Below are positions 7,708 to 17,900 of a DNA stretch of 32,664 nt, piece by piece. The notes under the pieces are model-generated. The model searched no databases. It saw only the letters and a list, made by a program, of their open reading frames with translations, and had not been told where the DNA came from. This DNA is from an uncultured Prevotellaceae bacterium. GTDB taxonomy: Bacteria; Bacteroidota; Bacteroidia; Bacteroidales; Bacteroidaceae. How positions within the stretch are numbered: the first letter of the stretch is position 1; the number at the start of each line of letters is the position of its first letter. The stretch is from assembly GCA_937891085.1 (NCBI GenBank), contig CALAEY010000072.1:1-32664 (forward strand), in the 5' to 3' direction. The position numbers were made by a program, and so were the translations under genes.

Positions 7708-8365
7708 TTTTCGGTCGTTTGTGTCTCCAATACAGGATGATGAAGAATCCAAAAATCATGCCTCCCAAGTGGGCATAGTGGGCGATGTTGTCGTTGGAGT
7801 AGGCCCCCAGAAGTATCTCGATGATGGCATAGAAGGCCACGAAATACTTTGCCTTGATAGGGAAGGGTAGTGGGAATACAAACATTTCATGATTTGGAAA
7901 ATACATGCCAAAACCCAAGAGGATGCCATATACGGCACCAGATGCTCCAACGGTGGTCAACATATTCAGGTAGTCAGACATCGGAATCACCACATATCCC
8001 AGGTTCACACTTTGATAGGCAGAAAGGTCGGTCACCCACTGGATATATTGCACCAGTTCCTGGATGAGTCCTGCGCCGATGCCACACGCCAGATAGTAGT
8101 ACAAGAACCGCTTAGGTCCCCATACCTGTTCCAGGATGCGTCCGAACATCCATACGGCGAACATATTAAAGAAAAGGTGTGTGAAGTTGGCATGCATGAA
8201 CATGTAAGTGATCAGTTGCACCAAGTTGAACTGGCTGGCCTTGAAGAAATGTAAACCTAAATAGTCCGTAAGATCTATGCCATATCTGGTTGCCACCATT
8301 GTGCCAAGGAATGCCAGCACATTTATTATGAGTATATTTTTGGTTACTGTGGGTAAGTTGTTCAT
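7685..8365 (-). CDS. Rhomboid family intramembrane serine protease (first of pair)
   Basis: I take the ATG at 8365, giving 226 residues beginning 'MNNLPTVTKNILIINVLAF'. The frame extends to 8503, but that extension would run through the promoter and is not rhomboid-like. Motifs: 'HANFTHLFFNM' (oxyanion His/Asn), 'GASGAVYG' with catalytic Ser142, and 'HYAHLGG' with catalytic His199 in the last core helix. Six membrane segments fit a basic rhomboid fold. It heads an operon with the second rhomboid and the EEP protein, divergent from HU. Substrates are unknown. Confidence 0.92.
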   Translation of the reverse strand: MNNLPTVTKNILIINVLAFLGTMVATRYGIDLTDYLGLHFFKASQFNLVQLITYMFMHANFTHLFFNMFAVWMFGRILEQVWGPKRFLYYYLACGIGAGLIQELVQYIQWVTDLSAYQSVNLGYVVIPMSDYLNMLTTVGASGAVYGILLGFGMYFPNHEMFVFPLPFPIKAKYFVAFYAIIEILLGAYSNDNIAHYAHLGGMIFGFFIILYWRHKRPKNGFYNYQ

Positions 8366-8390
8366 ATAGTGTCCTAGTTTTTTACGCGTA

Positions 8391-8398
8391 CAAAAATA
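8391..8398 (-). promoter_or_regulatory. -7 box of the rhomboid operon
   Basis: TATTTTTG on the minus strand matches TAnnTTTG and lies 26 bp before the ATG at 8365, which supports that shorter start. No good TTTG is found 19-21 bp upstream, so the -33 element is weak. Confidence 0.5.
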
Positions 8399-8481
8399 CG
8401 AATAAAAAAGATTCAAAGTCATGATTATGGGTGAGATTATAATATTTTTATAATCATTATGACGATTTTTTATGATTTTTA

Positions 8482-8511
8482 TTTGCAGTTCAGAATTAAT
8501 CACTAAATTTG
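8482..8511 (+). promoter_or_regulatory. Promoter of the HU gene
   Basis: TTTG (8482-8485), 18 bp, then TAAATTTG (8504-8511), a good Bacteroidetes promoter. Predicted start near 8517, giving an AT-rich leader of about 60 bases before the ATG at 8577. Confidence 0.65.
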
Positions 8512-8576
8512 CGGAGTCATTCGTGAAGAAGAATTAGTGTATAATAATAATTTAATAATTTATTAATCGTACGAAT

Positions 8577-8840
8577 ATGAATAAAGCAGAACTCGTTAAG
8601 GCGATTGCAGCTGGGTCTGGTCTGTCAAAGAAGGACTCTGAGGCTGCTCTGAACGCAGTGGTTGCATCTGTAACCAAGGCTCTGAAGGACGGTGATAAGG
8701 TTGCTCTTATCGGTTTCGGTACTTTCTCTGTTGTTGAGAAGGCTGAGCGTAAGGGTGTGAATCCAGCTACAAAGCAGGAGATCGTTATCCCAGCAAAGAA
8801 GGTGGTGAAGTTCAAGGCTGGTGCTGGTTTGGAACTCTAA
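8577..8840 (+). CDS. HU family DNA-binding protein
   Basis: An 87-residue nucleoid protein that bends DNA as a dimer. It has the family's exact plan: helical N-terminus 'MNKAELVKAIAAGSGLSKKD', the turn 'ALIGFGTFSV', the DNA-gripping arm 'KAERKGVNPATKQEIVIPAKK', and the end 'VVKFKAGAGLEL'. Length and motifs match a plain HU rather than the longer Bacteroidetes HU-like proteins. It has its own promoter and a strong terminator, so it is monocistronic. Codon use is that of a highly expressed gene (frequent CTG, GGT, AAG, GTT). Confidence 0.96.
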   Translation: MNKAELVKAIAAGSGLSKKDSEAALNAVVASVTKALKDGDKVALIGFGTFSVVEKAERKGVNPATKQEIVIPAKKVVKFKAGAGLEL

Positions 8841-8869
8841 TCAACCGACAAGAACATTTGAAGCATAAC

Positions 8870-8898
8870 GAGGCTGCATCTTTCGAAGATGCAGCCTC
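8870..8898 (+). terminator. Terminator after HU
   Basis: A near-perfect 29-base hairpin: GAGGCTGCATCTT pairs with AAGATGCAGCCTC around a tiny loop. It is followed by TTGCTTTTCTT, a T-rich but interrupted tail. It lies 29 bp past the HU stop and separates HU from the argS promoter. Confidence 0.85.
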
Positions 8899-8921
8899 TT
8901 GCTTTTCTTGGAAAAAAAGAG

Positions 8922-8929
8922 TACCTTTG
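8922..8929 (+). promoter_or_regulatory. -7 box of argS
   Basis: TACCTTTG matches TAnnTTTG just after the HU terminator and 31 bp before the argS ATG. The -33 region (TTTTCTTGG) is a poor match. Confidence 0.5.
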
Positions 8930-8960
8930 CATTGAAATAGCGCTATATTATTATTAAGGT

Positions 8961-10754
8961 ATGAAAATAGAAGATAAAATTCAGGCTGCTGTCATTCGCG
9001 GAATCCAGGAACTCTATGGTCAGGAGGTTTCAGCAAAGTTGGTACAGCTGCAAAAGACAAAGAAAGAATTCAAAGGCCATCTCACCTTAGTGGTTTTCCC
9101 TTTTTTGAGAATATCAAAGAAAAGTCCTGAGCTTACAGCCGAAGAAATAGGTACCTACCTGAAAGCAAATGAGCAGGCTGTGGCCGACTACAATGTAATC
9201 AAGGGATTCCTCAACCTCGTCATCGATTCTTCGGCATGGGAGGCCTTGCTGGATGAGATTCATGCAGACCCTGAATATGGCATTGTGACTGCTACCGACC
9301 AGTCTCCACTTGTGATGATAGAGTATTCTTCTCCAAATACAAACAAGCCTCTCCATCTGGGACATGTGCGTAACAACTTGCTGGGTGGTGCTTTGGCACG
9401 CATCATGAGTGCTAATGGCAACAAGGTGGTGAAGACTAACATCGTGAACGACCGTGGTATCCACATCTGTAAGTCCATGCTGGCATGGCAGAAGTGGGGC
9501 AATGGCGAAACACCCGAGAGCACGGGAAAGAAAGGCGACCATCTGATAGGCGACTACTACGTGGCTTTCGACAAGCACTATAAGGCTGAACTGAAAGAAC
9601 TCATGGCGCAAGGCATGACGGAAGAAGAATCCGAGACTAACTCACAGCTGATGAAAGAGGCACGTGCCATGCTGGTGAAGTGGGAGGCTGGTGATCCTGA
9701 GGTTCGTGCTCTCTGGGAGAAGATGAACAGCTGGGTGTATTCAGGTTTCGAGGAGACATATAAGCGCTTGGGCGTGAGTTTCGATAAGATATACTACGAA
9801 TCCAATACTTATTTGGATGGTAAGCGCAAAGTGCTGGAAGGATTGGAGAAAGGTCTTTTCTATCAGAAAGAGGATGGTTCTGTATGGGCAGACCTCACTG
9901 CAGAAGGGCTTGATCATAAGTTGCTGCTCCGCTCTGATGGTACTTCGGTGTATATGACACAGGATATCGGTACTGCCGAGCAGCGTTTTACCGACTATCC
10001 TATCGATAAGATGATCTATGTGGTAGGCAACGAGCAGAATTATCATTTCCAAGTGCTGTCTATCTTGCTGGATCGTCTGGGCTTCGAGTGGGGTAAGAGC
10101 TTGGTGCACTTCTCTTACGGTATGGTGGAACTGCCAAACGGAAAGATGAAGAGTCGTGAGGGTACAGTGGTAGATGCCGACGACCTGATGGATGAGATGG
10201 TGGAAACTGCCAAGCAGACTTCTGGTGAGCTGGGTAAGCTTGATGGCTTGACAAAGGCTGAGGCAGATGAGATAGCACGCATCGTAGGTATGGGTGCCCT
10301 GAAATACTTCATTCTGAAGGTGGATGCAAGAAAGAATATGACTTTCAATCCGCAGGAGTCTATCGACTTCAATGGAAATACGGGACCATTCATCCAGTAC
10401 ACCTATGCTCGTATCCGCTCAGTGATGCGTAAGGCTGCAGAGCTGGGACTCGAATTGCCTGCTACGCTGCCTACGGGTATAGAGCTTAGCGAGAAGGAGG
10501 AGAACCTGATACAGATGTTGGCCAACTTCCCAGTCATTGTGAAGCAGGCAGGTGATGAATACAGTCCTTCGGCAATAGCCAACTATGCGTATGACTTGGT
10601 GAAGGAGTTCAATCAATTCTACCATGACTTCAGCATCCTCCACGAGGAGAATCAAGGACTGAAGATCTTCCGATTGGTGCTGGCTGCCAATGTCGCGAAG
10701 GTGGTGAAACTGGCTATGGGCTTGCTGGGCATCGAGGTTCCCGAGCGGATGTAA
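8961..10754 (+). CDS. argS: Arginyl-tRNA synthetase
   Basis: A 597-residue class I synthetase that charges tRNA-Arg in the cytoplasm. The N-terminal ~110 residues are the tRNA-binding Add-1 domain. The HIGH signature appears as 'HLGH' in 'NTNKPLHLGHVRNN', and the KMSKS loop as 'GKMKSREG'. The C-terminal anticodon-binding DALR helix bundle ends 'LLGIEVPERM', the canonical ArgRS end. Some family members keep only a partial KMSKS motif, so KMKSR is acceptable. Single gene between two hairpins, convergent with topA. Confidence 0.97.
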   Translation: MKIEDKIQAAVIRGIQELYGQEVSAKLVQLQKTKKEFKGHLTLVVFPFLRISKKSPELTAEEIGTYLKANEQAVADYNVIKGFLNLVIDSSAWEALLDEIHADPEYGIVTATDQSPLVMIEYSSPNTNKPLHLGHVRNNLLGGALARIMSANGNKVVKTNIVNDRGIHICKSMLAWQKWGNGETPESTGKKGDHLIGDYYVAFDKHYKAELKELMAQGMTEEESETNSQLMKEARAMLVKWEAGDPEVRALWEKMNSWVYSGFEETYKRLGVSFDKIYYESNTYLDGKRKVLEGLEKGLFYQKEDGSVWADLTAEGLDHKLLLRSDGTSVYMTQDIGTAEQRFTDYPIDKMIYVVGNEQNYHFQVLSILLDRLGFEWGKSLVHFSYGMVELPNGKMKSREGTVVDADDLMDEMVETAKQTSGELGKLDGLTKAEADEIARIVGMGALKYFILKVDARKNMTFNPQESIDFNGNTGPFIQYTYARIRSVMRKAAELGLELPATLPTGIELSEKEENLIQMLANFPVIVKQAGDEYSPSAIANYAYDLVKEFNQFYHDFSILHEENQGLKIFRLVLAANVAKVVKLAMGLLGIEVPERM

Positions 10755-10779
10755 GTTGTACACCTATTATATAATAATA

Positions 10780-10807
10780 AGAGCTCCTCAAATCTTGGGG
10801 AGCTCTT
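10780..10807. terminator. Bidirectional terminator between argS and topA
   Basis: AAGAGCTCC pairs with GGAGCTCTT, with a ten-base loop. The plus-strand side continues GTTTTATTT; the minus-strand side runs into TTATTATTAT. It sits between two convergent stop codons, so it can serve both genes. Confidence 0.75.
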
Positions 10808-10810
10808 GTT

Positions 10811-13168
10811 TTATTTAGTGCTTCTAGCCGTTCTTCTGCCAACCCTCTTAGTGGTAGGGGCTTTAGGCTTTGCATCTTCCTTACTGATGATTTCCTTACA
10901 TTGCCCTAAGGTCAGCGTCATAGGATCGGTGCCTTTGGCTATCTTGTAGTTATTGCCTTGGTAAGCAATGTATGGACCAAAACGTCCGTTCATAATCTCC
11001 AAGCCTGGTTCTTCTTCAAAGGTCCTCAGGTGCTTCTTGGCATCTGCTTCTGCCTTGGCATTGATAAGTGCCTGTGCTTCCTCCAAGGTGATCTCCATAG
11101 GATCTATGCTCTTAGGAATGGAGGTATAAGAAGCGTTGTAATAGATGTATGGGCCGAAACGACCTGCACCCACACTGACTTTCTTTCCGTTGATCTGTCC
11201 TAGATCACGTGGAAGCTTGAACAGTTCCAGCACTTCTTCCAACGTTGCTGTTTCGATGGACATGTTTTTCTTCAGCTGGGCAAAACGAGGTTTGTCCTTG
11301 TCGGAAGCAGAACCAATCTGCGCCACAGGACCATAACGGCCAATCTTCACAGAGACAGGACGACCGCTGGCAGGATCGGTACCCAGCATACGCTCGCCAA
11401 CCTTGTGCTCGTTTTTTGTGGTCAGGGCTGCATCGATTTCAGGATGGAACTTGTCGTAGAAATCTTTCATGGCAGTTGTCCATTCTTCATTGCCCTCTGC
11501 GATTTCATCGAATCGCTTCTCCACACTAGCTGTGAAATTATAGCTCACGATATCTGGGAATGCCTCCGTCAGGTAGTCGTTTACCACCATGCCGATGTCT
11601 GTAGGAAGGAGTTTTCCCTTCTCTGCGCCCGACACTTCTGTCTTCGTGACATCACTGATGCCCGTTTTCTGCAGAGTCAGGATATTGTAGCTACGCTCTA
11701 CACCAGGCTTGTCGCCTTTGGTCACATAGTCACGCTGCTGTATGGTAGAAATTGTAGGGGCGTAGGTAGAAGGTCTTCCGATGCCCAGCTCTTCGAGCTT
11801 GTGCACCAAGGCAGCCTCAGTGTAGCGCGTAGGGCGCTGGGTATATTTCTCTGTAGCAGTGATGGATTTGCGTGTCAGTTGCTGTCCGTTCTGCAATGGA
11901 GGCAGTGCGTTGTTCTCTGCTTCTTGTTCTAATTCGTCATCGCTGGCAGATTCTTTGTACACACGCATGAAACCATCGAACTTGATGACCTCACCGTTGG
12001 CAATAAACTTAAGGTCGCTCTTGTCGATGCTGATAGTCACCGTAGTCTTCTCGGTTTCTGCCTCAGCCATCTGAGAAGCGATGGTACGTTTCCAAATCAG
12101 GTCGTACAGTTTCTTCTCTTGAGCCGTACCCTCAATCTTCACCTTATTTATATAGGTAGGGCGGATGGCTTCGTGTGCCTCTTGAGCACCTTTGGCTTTG
12201 GTGGTGAACTGGCGTGGATGAACGTATTCATCACCCATGTGTTCACGGATAGCCTGCTTGCAGGTATTGATAGCCAAACTGGAGAGGTTCACAGAGTCTG
12301 TACGCATGTATGTGATCTTTCCATCCTCGTAGAGTTTCTGTGCCACCATCATGGTCTGGTTCACCGTAAAGCCCAACTTACGGGCGGCCTCCTGTTGCAA
12401 AGTAGACGTAGTGAAAGGTGGAGCAGGGAATTTCTTATAAGGATGTGTAGTAATATCGCTGATGGTGAAAACCGCATCTTTGCAGCTCTCCAAGAACTTA
12501 ACGGCCTCTTCCTTTTTGGCAAAACGTGCATCAAGGTCGGCTTTCAGGTTCACGGCTTTGCCATCGGTGTTTGGCAGCTGGAACACAGCGGCTACCTTGT
12601 AGGAAGATTCCGATTTGAAGTTCTGGATTTCACGCTCACGCTCCACAATGAGGCGTACGGTCACTGACTGTACACGTCCTGCAGAGAGTGATGGTTTCAC
12701 CTTCTTCCAAAGCAAAGGTGAGAGCTCAAAACCTACGATACGGTCGAGCACACGGCGAGCCTGCTGCGCATTCACAAGGTTGAGGTCTATGTCTCGAGGC
12801 TGTTCGATGGCTTGCAGAATGGCATTCTTGGTAATCTCATGGAACACGATGCGCTTGGTATTCTTCTGATTGAGCTTCAGCACTTTTGAAAGGTGCCAAG
12901 AGATAGCTTCTCCCTCACGGTCCTCATCGGAAGCCAGCCAGATGGTGTCTGCCTTATCTGCCTCTTGCTTTAGACTGGCTACAACGCGCTTCTTATCTTC
13001 AGGAACTTCGTAGATGGGTTTGAAACCATGCTCGATGTCGATACTAAAATCTTTTTTCCTAAGATCTCGTATATGCCCGTAGCTGGGAAGTACTTTGTAG
13101 TCTTTACCTAAGAAACGCTCTATAGTCTTTGCCTTGGCAGGTGACTCAACAATAACCAAATTTTTCAT
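10811..13168 (-). CDS. topA: DNA topoisomerase I
   Basis: A type IA topoisomerase that relaxes negative supercoils. I start it at 13168 ('MKNLVIVESPAKAKTIE', 785 residues), because this is the universal TopA N-terminus. The longer frame to 13237 would run into the upstream gene. Toprim motifs are 'VESPAKAKT' and 'SDEDREGEAISWHL'; the catalytic Tyr is in 'ITYMRTDSVNLSS'. The classical C-terminal zinc fingers are absent. Instead there are repeats with 'GRYGPVAQIG', 'GRFGPYIYY' and 'GRFGPYIAY' (Topo_C repeat type), then a Lys/Arg-rich tail ending 'RVGRRTARSTK'. That layout is normal in Bacteroidetes. Its promoter overlaps the end of the upstream gene. Confidence 0.97.
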   Translation of the reverse strand: MKNLVIVESPAKAKTIERFLGKDYKVLPSYGHIRDLRKKDFSIDIEHGFKPIYEVPEDKKRVVASLKQEADKADTIWLASDEDREGEAISWHLSKVLKLNQKNTKRIVFHEITKNAILQAIEQPRDIDLNLVNAQQARRVLDRIVGFELSPLLWKKVKPSLSAGRVQSVTVRLIVEREREIQNFKSESSYKVAAVFQLPNTDGKAVNLKADLDARFAKKEEAVKFLESCKDAVFTISDITTHPYKKFPAPPFTTSTLQQEAARKLGFTVNQTMMVAQKLYEDGKITYMRTDSVNLSSLAINTCKQAIREHMGDEYVHPRQFTTKAKGAQEAHEAIRPTYINKVKIEGTAQEKKLYDLIWKRTIASQMAEAETEKTTVTISIDKSDLKFIANGEVIKFDGFMRVYKESASDDELEQEAENNALPPLQNGQQLTRKSITATEKYTQRPTRYTEAALVHKLEELGIGRPSTYAPTISTIQQRDYVTKGDKPGVERSYNILTLQKTGISDVTKTEVSGAEKGKLLPTDIGMVVNDYLTEAFPDIVSYNFTASVEKRFDEIAEGNEEWTTAMKDFYDKFHPEIDAALTTKNEHKVGERMLGTDPASGRPVSVKIGRYGPVAQIGSASDKDKPRFAQLKKNMSIETATLEEVLELFKLPRDLGQINGKKVSVGAGRFGPYIYYNASYTSIPKSIDPMEITLEEAQALINAKAEADAKKHLRTFEEEPGLEIMNGRFGPYIAYQGNNYKIAKGTDPMTLTLGQCKEIISKEDAKPKAPTTKRVGRRTARSTK

Positions 13169-13209
13169 GTTCTTCTTACTTTTGAGTGGTTCGCCACAAT
13201 AATCGGGCG

Positions 13210-13217
13210 CAAAAGTA
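13210..13217 (-). promoter_or_regulatory. -7 box of topA
   Basis: TACTTTTG on the minus strand matches TAnnTTTG, 42 bp before the topA ATG. The upstream element would lie inside the last codons of the outer-membrane protein gene, where only TTGT is seen, so the -33 half is weak. Confidence 0.5.
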
Positions 13218-13227
13218 ATGAAATTTT

Positions 13228-14919
13228 TTAGAAACAATAGCTTATTCCACCCACAAAATTAAATCCAAGTGCAGGAACACCAGCAAAATATTGGTATTTT
13301 TGGCCTAAGATGTTATTTGCGCGCACATAAACAGAGAGTTCTTTGTAAAGCTGATAGCTGGCTGTTGCATACAGATTCCCTATGGCCTTGGGGCTATAGT
13401 TATCGGTTCCCTTGCGTGACACATGCTGGTAGCCAACAGTGATAGGCAGGGCACTTAGAGGCTTGCCTGTGACAGACAGATTGAGTTCCAACGTTGGTTT
13501 AAAGCAGAGAAGCTGGTCGGCATACCAATTGTCTTTCTTGCTGCCCCATCCTCTGAAAGTACCATCCAAGTGTAGGGCAACTGTTCCTTGATAGTCATAA
13601 TCCAGTGCTGCACCTCCATAGAAATTGTGCGTGTCAGCTTGGAATAATGAGATGAAATAGTCGTTCCATCGATAATAGCTCCCCAGTGTAGGGTCAATGC
13701 CAAAATCTACTTTCTCAGACATGAAGCCTGCATCGTCCTTGAGGTTCTGATAGCCTGCAAAGACATTAAATGCAAAACCAGTTATAGGGCTACCCTTGAT
13801 GCCTGCACGCACATTGACTTGCTCAAAAGTGGTGAGTGGTTGGTTGAAATCCAGTTGTCCGTAAGGCGACAACTGCTCTATCTTGCGGAAGTCGTTCATC
13901 ACATGTCCTCCTGTGGCAGCTGCATAGAACACATAATGGTCTTCAAAACCATATTCTGCCAGGGCATCAGGGGCTACACGCAGTTTGCTTTGCAGTCCGA
14001 ACCCATAGCCTATATGAGCTCCCAGATGCAGTTTCCATCCTTTATTATCGTACACATAGTAGGGGTTCAGATCCAGGAAATGGTTGGTTTTGTATTTCTC
14101 TCCGTTGAACTCTGCACCACTATAGAAACGGTTGTCCAGTTGGAATCCGATACCTACTGACTGCTGATTCTCCAATGGGGCTAATATATCGCCCTTGGTG
14201 AGCAAGCCAAATTCTTTAAGATTGGTCACGCTCTGATCATGCCCACGCTTATACAGCATCAAGTTGGTCTCCAAATTGTAAATAAGTGATTGGTTGTCAT
14301 CCGCAGAACGATAACCTACATGCAGGTCGCCAGAAGTAAGGTTCTGGTTGCCTCCTTGGAAGCTCTGCGGCATATTGAAATTGGAAACGCCTATGTGTGT
14401 ACCTAAATCCAGTTTGCTACGATCGAATGTATGGGTATAGTCGATTCCTGCTCGGGTTTGGTAGAAGCGTGCCTTTTCCCAGACGAAATCATTATCGGTG
14501 TCGCGGTCGCCCTTTGTCCCATTGAAGAGCGCATAGACGTTAAGCTCATCCTCAGGGGTGATGGCATAACGGTAATTACCCAGAAAGTCCACTGCTCCAG
14601 GCAATCCTATCCCCAGTCGTACATAGCCAGGGAAGGCAAGACTCTGCTGGTCTTTGCCTGCCAAGATAGGCATCACGCTGGCAGGGAGATTGCTTGCAGC
14701 TCCCAACATGGTGGCATATTCCACCTGTTTCTGACTGGATTGGAGTGGTTCAACCTTTGGCAGCACGTTGATTTTCTGTGCATCCAGGATATCGGGTGTG
14801 TACTCTTGCTCCACGACGACTGTGCGTGTCACAGTAGTATCGTTGGGCTGCACCTGTGCTGTAGCTCCCATAGAGCACATCAGCATCATACCTATTATAT
14901 ATATATACTGTCTTTTCAT
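13228..14919 (-). CDS. Outer-membrane beta-barrel protein (TonB-receptor-like barrel without plug)
   Basis: A 563-residue exported protein. A signal peptide of about 21 residues ends at 'MGATAQ'. A proline-containing linker (about 22-70) follows: 'TRTVVVEQEYTPDILDAQKINVLPKVEP'. The rest alternates aromatic/hydrophobic and polar residues ('VNVRAGIKGSPITGFAFNVFAGYQNL', 'SVYVRANNILGQKYQYFAGVPA') and ends in Phe, as beta-barrels recognised by BAM do. 'NILGQKYQ' and the terminal strand resemble TonB-dependent receptor barrels, but no plug domain is present. It starts 22 bp after the TPR gene, so the two probably work together at the outer membrane. Function unknown. Confidence 0.78.
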   Translation of the reverse strand: MKRQYIYIIGMMLMCSMGATAQVQPNDTTVTRTVVVEQEYTPDILDAQKINVLPKVEPLQSSQKQVEYATMLGAASNLPASVMPILAGKDQQSLAFPGYVRLGIGLPGAVDFLGNYRYAITPEDELNVYALFNGTKGDRDTDNDFVWEKARFYQTRAGIDYTHTFDRSKLDLGTHIGVSNFNMPQSFQGGNQNLTSGDLHVGYRSADDNQSLIYNLETNLMLYKRGHDQSVTNLKEFGLLTKGDILAPLENQQSVGIGFQLDNRFYSGAEFNGEKYKTNHFLDLNPYYVYDNKGWKLHLGAHIGYGFGLQSKLRVAPDALAEYGFEDHYVFYAAATGGHVMNDFRKIEQLSPYGQLDFNQPLTTFEQVNVRAGIKGSPITGFAFNVFAGYQNLKDDAGFMSEKVDFGIDPTLGSYYRWNDYFISLFQADTHNFYGGAALDYDYQGTVALHLDGTFRGWGSKKDNWYADQLLCFKPTLELNLSVTGKPLSALPITVGYQHVSRKGTDNYSPKAIGNLYATASYQLYKELSVYVRANNILGQKYQYFAGVPALGFNFVGGISYCF

Positions 14920-14941
14920 CTTCTTGCCAGTGTTAGGTTTG

Positions 14942-17900
14942 TTACTTTAGTTGTTCCAGACGGCTGTTGATCATCTCTTGGATATCATCGTCAGCTTGGT
15001 AGTTTTGCTGCAGACTCAGCAGATACTCCCGTGCTTCCAGCTTTTTGTCAGTTTTGGCATATACGTCAGAGAGCAGCACGAATCCGCGGGCCAACCAGTA
15101 GGCATGTGGAGTGCTCTGGTCTATGAAGTCCAGCAATACCTTCTCTGCCTGCGCATAGTTGCCTTGATCGTAGAGTTGCTGGGCCAATAAGTACTTGGCC
15201 TCTGCGCCTTGCGTGGTGCGTGTATCTGTAGCCAATTGCTGCAAGTCGGCTCTTGCCCTGTCTGTGGCATTCTCTGCCAAATAGGCCTTGGCACGCAGGT
15301 AACGGGTCTCTGTCTCTACGTCAGGAGAGAGCTTTGAGCCTTCCAGCAGGGTGTTAGCTTGGTTGATGACCTCAATAGGATCATTCAGTTTGGCTGCACT
15401 GCGAACGGCACCAAGCAGAGCTGTCTGTCTGACTGCAGGTGCTGAAGCCTTGGCATACAGACGCTTATAGTCGGCCAATGCCTCAGCATATTGTTGCCTA
15501 TTATAATAGATGTCACCTCTGGCGGACAAAGCCTCTTCTGAAAAACTATTGTCTGGATACTCCAGCAGTGCCGTGGTATGCTGCAGCACCCCATCCTCAT
15601 CTTTTTGCTGTTGGGCTATTTCGCTGAGGTAGTGATGGGCATTCAAGCGATAACCACCTTCCGGATAGGATTGTAAGTAGCGTGTCAGGCTGTTTTTAGC
15701 CGCTGCCATATCTCCACGCATGAAGACGCGCTCAGCAGCTATGTAGGTCAATGAATCTTGTTCTCCTGGTTGGAAACTTACAGCATCTGGCAGTTGGGCA
15801 GCCAGTGCGGTATACTCATTGACACGATCGGCATCCACATAGAGTGATTTCAAGTCGCGGAGAGCCAATCTGGCCTCCTCGCTTCCTGGATATTTCTCTA
15901 TCACCTGCCTATAGGCACTGATGGCATTGTTGTAGTCATCGCCCTGGTAGTAGAGCAGGCCGATTTCTGCAGCAGCCTTACGGCTCAGTGCGCTTTCAGG
16001 GAATCGGCTTACTAGTTGCTTATACACGTTGATGGCCTGCGCATTGTTCTCGGCCTCTACATAAGAACGGCCTTTCTCATAGAGGGCATTTACTACATAA
16101 GGCGACGTAGGATATCTGCTTTCTAAGTTGTTCAGCAAGTTCACTTTCTGCTGGTAGTTCTTCTGTAAGCCTGCCACCAATGCTTGTTGGTAGAGGGCAT
16201 AGTCGCCTGTTCCAGCATCCAATCCTTCCGACCGGCTATAATACTGTTTGGCCTCGTTGAAATGGCGACGATTCAGGTAGCTATCACCTATGCGGTTGTA
16301 AGCATCTGCCAGCAACTGCTTATTATTCTCTTTCTGAAGGTTGACGAATTGCTGGAAATGCTGCTGTGCCTGTGCATAGTTCTTTTGATGGAAATCAATA
16401 TATCCTAAGTTGTAATGCGCCAAAGCGTAGGTCTCATCTCCTCGATTCACAGCATTGCTCAAGTAGCTGTTGTAATCTCTGGCTGCCTGATCCATTTCTC
16501 CCTTGCGATAGTAAGATTCTCCGCGCCAGTACAGCGCTTCTGCCTTATAGGCGTTGGCAGCACTGCCCAATTGATTGGCTGTATTGGCAGATTGAGTGAA
16601 ATAGTCGATGGCTTGGTCAAATTCGGTATTGGCAAAAGCCTGTGTTCCCAGTTGGAAAAGAATGCGCGTCTTAGCTTGCTGGATACGGGCATTAGGATTC
16701 TTGATACGTTTTATCGACTTCAATGCCGCATCGTAGCTACGAGTGCTGGTATAGACATCCACCAGATGATTGCTCACTTGGTCGGCATAACGCGAATTAG
16801 GAAAATCGTTGAGGAACTGCTCGAAAGCAGTGACAGATTCCCCGAAGGCAGAGTAAGATGTCTCATGCACAGCCAGTGCATAGTTATAAGCAGCTTGCTC
16901 TTTCAGCTCTAAGTCGGCATCACTGGTAGCAGCCTGCTGAAATGCCATGCGGGCACGGTTCTTTTCTCCCAGTTGTAGATAAGCCAATCCGTTGTGCAGG
17001 TTGGCATTCTGCGACAGGGCATCGTCTTCTGTTGTCACTTGGCTCAGTGCGGTAGGAACCTTGCTGAAGACCTGATTGCGGAAGTACGAGAGACCCAGCA
17101 TATAGAGGGCATCCCTGCGAGGAGACTCGGTAGCGTTGGTGTAGCGTTCCAGTTGGCTCATGGCTTCTGAGAAGTTACCCTGCTGATAGGCAGCTGCACC
17201 TAAGATGCGGTACATCTCCGCTTCGTGTTCAGCTCCAGGGAAACTGTTCAGATAGTTGCGTGCCAGAGAGGCTGCTTCGTCATATTGACGTTGGCTGAGG
17301 CTGATGTCTGCTACATAGTATGGTGCCAGCTGTTGGTATTTAGGGTTGCGAAGCACTTGTGTGAAACCCTGTTGTGCTTCGTTGAGTCTTCCCTCATTAT
17401 AGTCTATGTAGGCCAAATAGTAAGTACAGTCATCGGCATATCTGGGACTCATGGCTTTCAGTGTCTTCAGCCAGGCGCCAGCTTCTTCGTAGTTACCCGC
17501 ATTCAGGTAAGTGCGTGCCAGTTGGTAAGTCATGTCGTTACGCTCCTCTGTTTCCAGCACACTGAGGTCGGCCTGGTTAAAGAGGTCCAAAGCCGACTCA
17601 TTGTCGCCATCGTAGAAGTAGGAAGAGGCCAGCAAAGCCGTGATGCGGTTGGCGTGATGAGAGTCTGGATGCTTGTCCAGAAAACCTTGGAGTCGTATGG
17701 TTCTGTCGGGTTCTGCCATTTCGTGGCAGATACTGGTAAGCATATATTCTGCCTCCAGCCTTTTCCCTTCTATCTCAGAGCCATAACCTGACACGTCAGT
17801 TCCTTTGAGGTATTCTTGCAGAGGCACGATAGCTGCTGTATAGGCTCGCTGATCGAAGAGTGTTTTTCCTTCCTCGAACAGGCGCTGTGGCAAGGCTGCC

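Noticed and set aside
7708..7752. Longer N-terminus for the second rhomboid (start at 7752)
   Set aside because: It adds a hydrophilic tail encoded inside the upstream rhomboid's C-terminus; the ATG at 7707 fits better.
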